DNA from: Caballeronia sordidicola
Lineage (GTDB): Bacteria; Pseudomonadota; Gammaproteobacteria; Burkholderiales; Burkholderiaceae
DNA length: 64,000 nucleotides
Assembly (NCBI RefSeq): GCF_002220365.1
Contig: NZ_MTHB01000041.1
Coordinates: 1 to 64,000 of the forward strand
Direction: 5' to 3'
In this document: positions 63,128 to 64,000 of the stretch, in pieces
Position numbering within the stretch: the stretch's first letter is position 1
How the letters are laid out: the number at the start of each line of letters is the position of its first letter
Notes under the pieces: generated by a model
Told to the model about the DNA's origin: nothing
Databases searched by the model: none
The model's input: only the letters and a program-made list of their open reading frames with translations
Program-made: the position numbers and the translations under genes

Positions 63128-63769
63128 ATGAAAACCAGCGAGTTCGTATCGATGCTTGCAACAGGCATCGTCCCGACCCATCCGCATGTCATCGCGCGAC
63201 GTTTCACAACGGCACTGTTCTTCGGATTGACCGGCGCTACCTGCATGGTGGTCGCCATCTACGGCGTGCGTGGCGACATGCCGCAAATGCTGATCACCCC
63301 CCTCTTCTGGTTGAAGGTTGCGTTTCCTCTCGCGATCGTAGGCGCATCGCTTTTCGTCGCGATGCGGCTGTCACGACCAGGCGCGGACACGGCAATGGCC
63401 TGGGTCTCGCTCGCCATTCCACTCGTGCTCGTCTGGCTGACGGCGCTGGTCGTGATTATTGCCGCTCCGCCCACGCTGCGGCTTCAGCTTGTACTTGGGA
63501 AGACCTGGCAAGTCTGCACGGTGAATATCGTGATCTTGTCAGCACCCACGTTTGTCGCCGTGTTCTGGGCCATGAAAGGGCTGGCACCGACCCGGCCGGT
63601 CATCGCGGGCGCGGCAGCCGGCCTGCTAAGCGGCGCGCAGGCGGTGCTGGTCTACACGCTCTACTGCGTGGAGATGACCGTGCCGTTCTGGGGCGTGTGG
63701 TATGTGCTGGGCATGGCGGTCCCGACGGTGCTCGGTGGTTTGCTTGGGCCTAGGGTGCTTCGATGGTGA
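63128..63769 (+). CDS. Second NrsF-family anti-sigma factor paralogue
   Basis: 213 residues from the ATG at 63128 (GGAG five bases upstream; a GTG at 63122 is the alternative). It is closely similar to the preceding protein along its length (SEFVSMLATGIVPTHPHVIARRF; PLFWLKVAFPLA; GKTWQVCTVNIVIL; YCVEMTVPFWGVWYVLGMA), with the two core cysteines kept but only one Cys in the last motif. A tandem duplicate with its own sigma-dependent promoter suggests negative feedback. Confidence 0.9.
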   Translation: MKTSEFVSMLATGIVPTHPHVIARRFTTALFFGLTGATCMVVAIYGVRGDMPQMLITPLFWLKVAFPLAIVGASLFVAMRLSRPGADTAMAWVSLAIPLVLVWLTALVVIIAAPPTLRLQLVLGKTWQVCTVNIVILSAPTFVAVFWAMKGLAPTRPVIAGAAAGLLSGAQAVLVYTLYCVEMTVPFWGVWYVLGMAVPTVLGGLLGPRVLRW

Positions 63770-63812
63770 ACCGCAAAGCGAGGGCCTCATGGACGCAATT
63801 CAGGCCGTCGCT

Positions 63813-64000
63813 TCAACGGCGACGCGTCCCCGTATCCAGCCGATCAACCCGCACTGGCGGCACGAACCACGCAAGACAAAGTCCCGCTATCGCCGCCGCA
63901 GCAGCCAGCCCAAGTCCCACGTGTATCGATTCGATCAACGCACCGCGGGCTGACTGCATCATCGCGTCGCCTGCATGACCCGCCATGATCAGCCGACCGA
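63813..64000 (-). CDS. C-terminal end of a membrane transporter (probably MFS), partial
   Basis: From the right edge the reverse strand is open to a stop at 63813. The ~62 residues visible include MMQSARGALIESIHVGLG followed by a hydrophobic Ala/Leu/Ile-rich helix ending FVPPVRVDRL, the usual look of the last helix and tail of a major facilitator drug/sugar transporter. The start lies outside the window, so the assignment is tentative. Confidence 0.6.
   Translation of the reverse strand, partial: GRLIMAGHAGDAMMQSARGALIESIHVGLGLAAAAAIAGLCLAWFVPPVRVDRLDTGTRRR

Overview
This window looks like part of a secondary replicon of a Burkholderia-group betaproteobacterium (Paraburkholderia, Caballeronia or Burkholderia). 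The signs are high GC, the protein sequences, a phasin of polyhydroxyalkanoate producers, a very large cyclic glucan synthase, and chromosome-2-like content. No rRNA, tRNA or CRISPR array was found. Calls come from reading translations, motifs and spacing by eye; no database search was possible.

Region A (about 1-31 kb) is a stress and low-oxygen type island. It holds a partial oleate hydratase, an SPFH protein with a universal stress protein, and a giant CheB-CheR-PAS-kinase-receiver-FixJ hybrid. It continues with a zinc alcohol dehydrogenase, a thioredoxin-like protein lacking its second cysteine, a PRC-barrel protein, a HAD-GH65 phosphorylase fusion and a Crp/Fnr regulator. A BON protein, a beta-phosphoglucomutase-like HAD, a cation diffusion facilitator and a ~2900-residue cyclic beta-1,2-glucan synthase follow. 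The gene mix, with an FNR/FixK-type box upstream of the oleate hydratase, recalls the low-oxygen-activated (lxa) locus of B. cenocepacia; this is inference. Short inverted-repeat elements with a shared arm are scattered through it.

Region B (31-42 kb) is mixed. It has an XRE/MmyB-type regulator, a carboxymuconolactone decarboxylase-like protein, a phasin and a sigma-54 activator preceded by a striking 11-bp-phased direct repeat. It also has a zinc-ribbon protein, a TPR/glycosyltransferase gene broken by a single in-frame TAG, an exported alpha/beta hydrolase, a LysR regulator, and an intact IS256-family element with an 8-bp target duplication.

Region C (42-49 kb) is a one-direction purine catabolism cluster (allA, allantoicase, uraD, puuE, allantoin racemase-like, NCS1 permease) next to a GntR regulator. 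It would take OHCU or imported allantoin to glyoxylate and urea. Region D (49-57 kb) carries ldcA, tadA, a DUF1992 gene and a ddpXABCDF-like operon for D-Ala-D-Ala or peptide use.

Region E (57-64 kb) contains what I consider the best discovery. An ECF sigma factor and two NrsF-type anti-sigma proteins sit beside a cytochrome b, a Tat-exported molybdopterin oxidoreductase and an MxKDx-repeat protein. Four copies of GTAACCC...CGAA with exactly the same 16-base spacing lie upstream of the sigma gene, the second anti-sigma gene and (twice) the cytochrome operon. This defines a compact, self-regulated regulon and moves the start of the sigma factor. A TetR/GST divergent pair and the end of a transporter complete the region.
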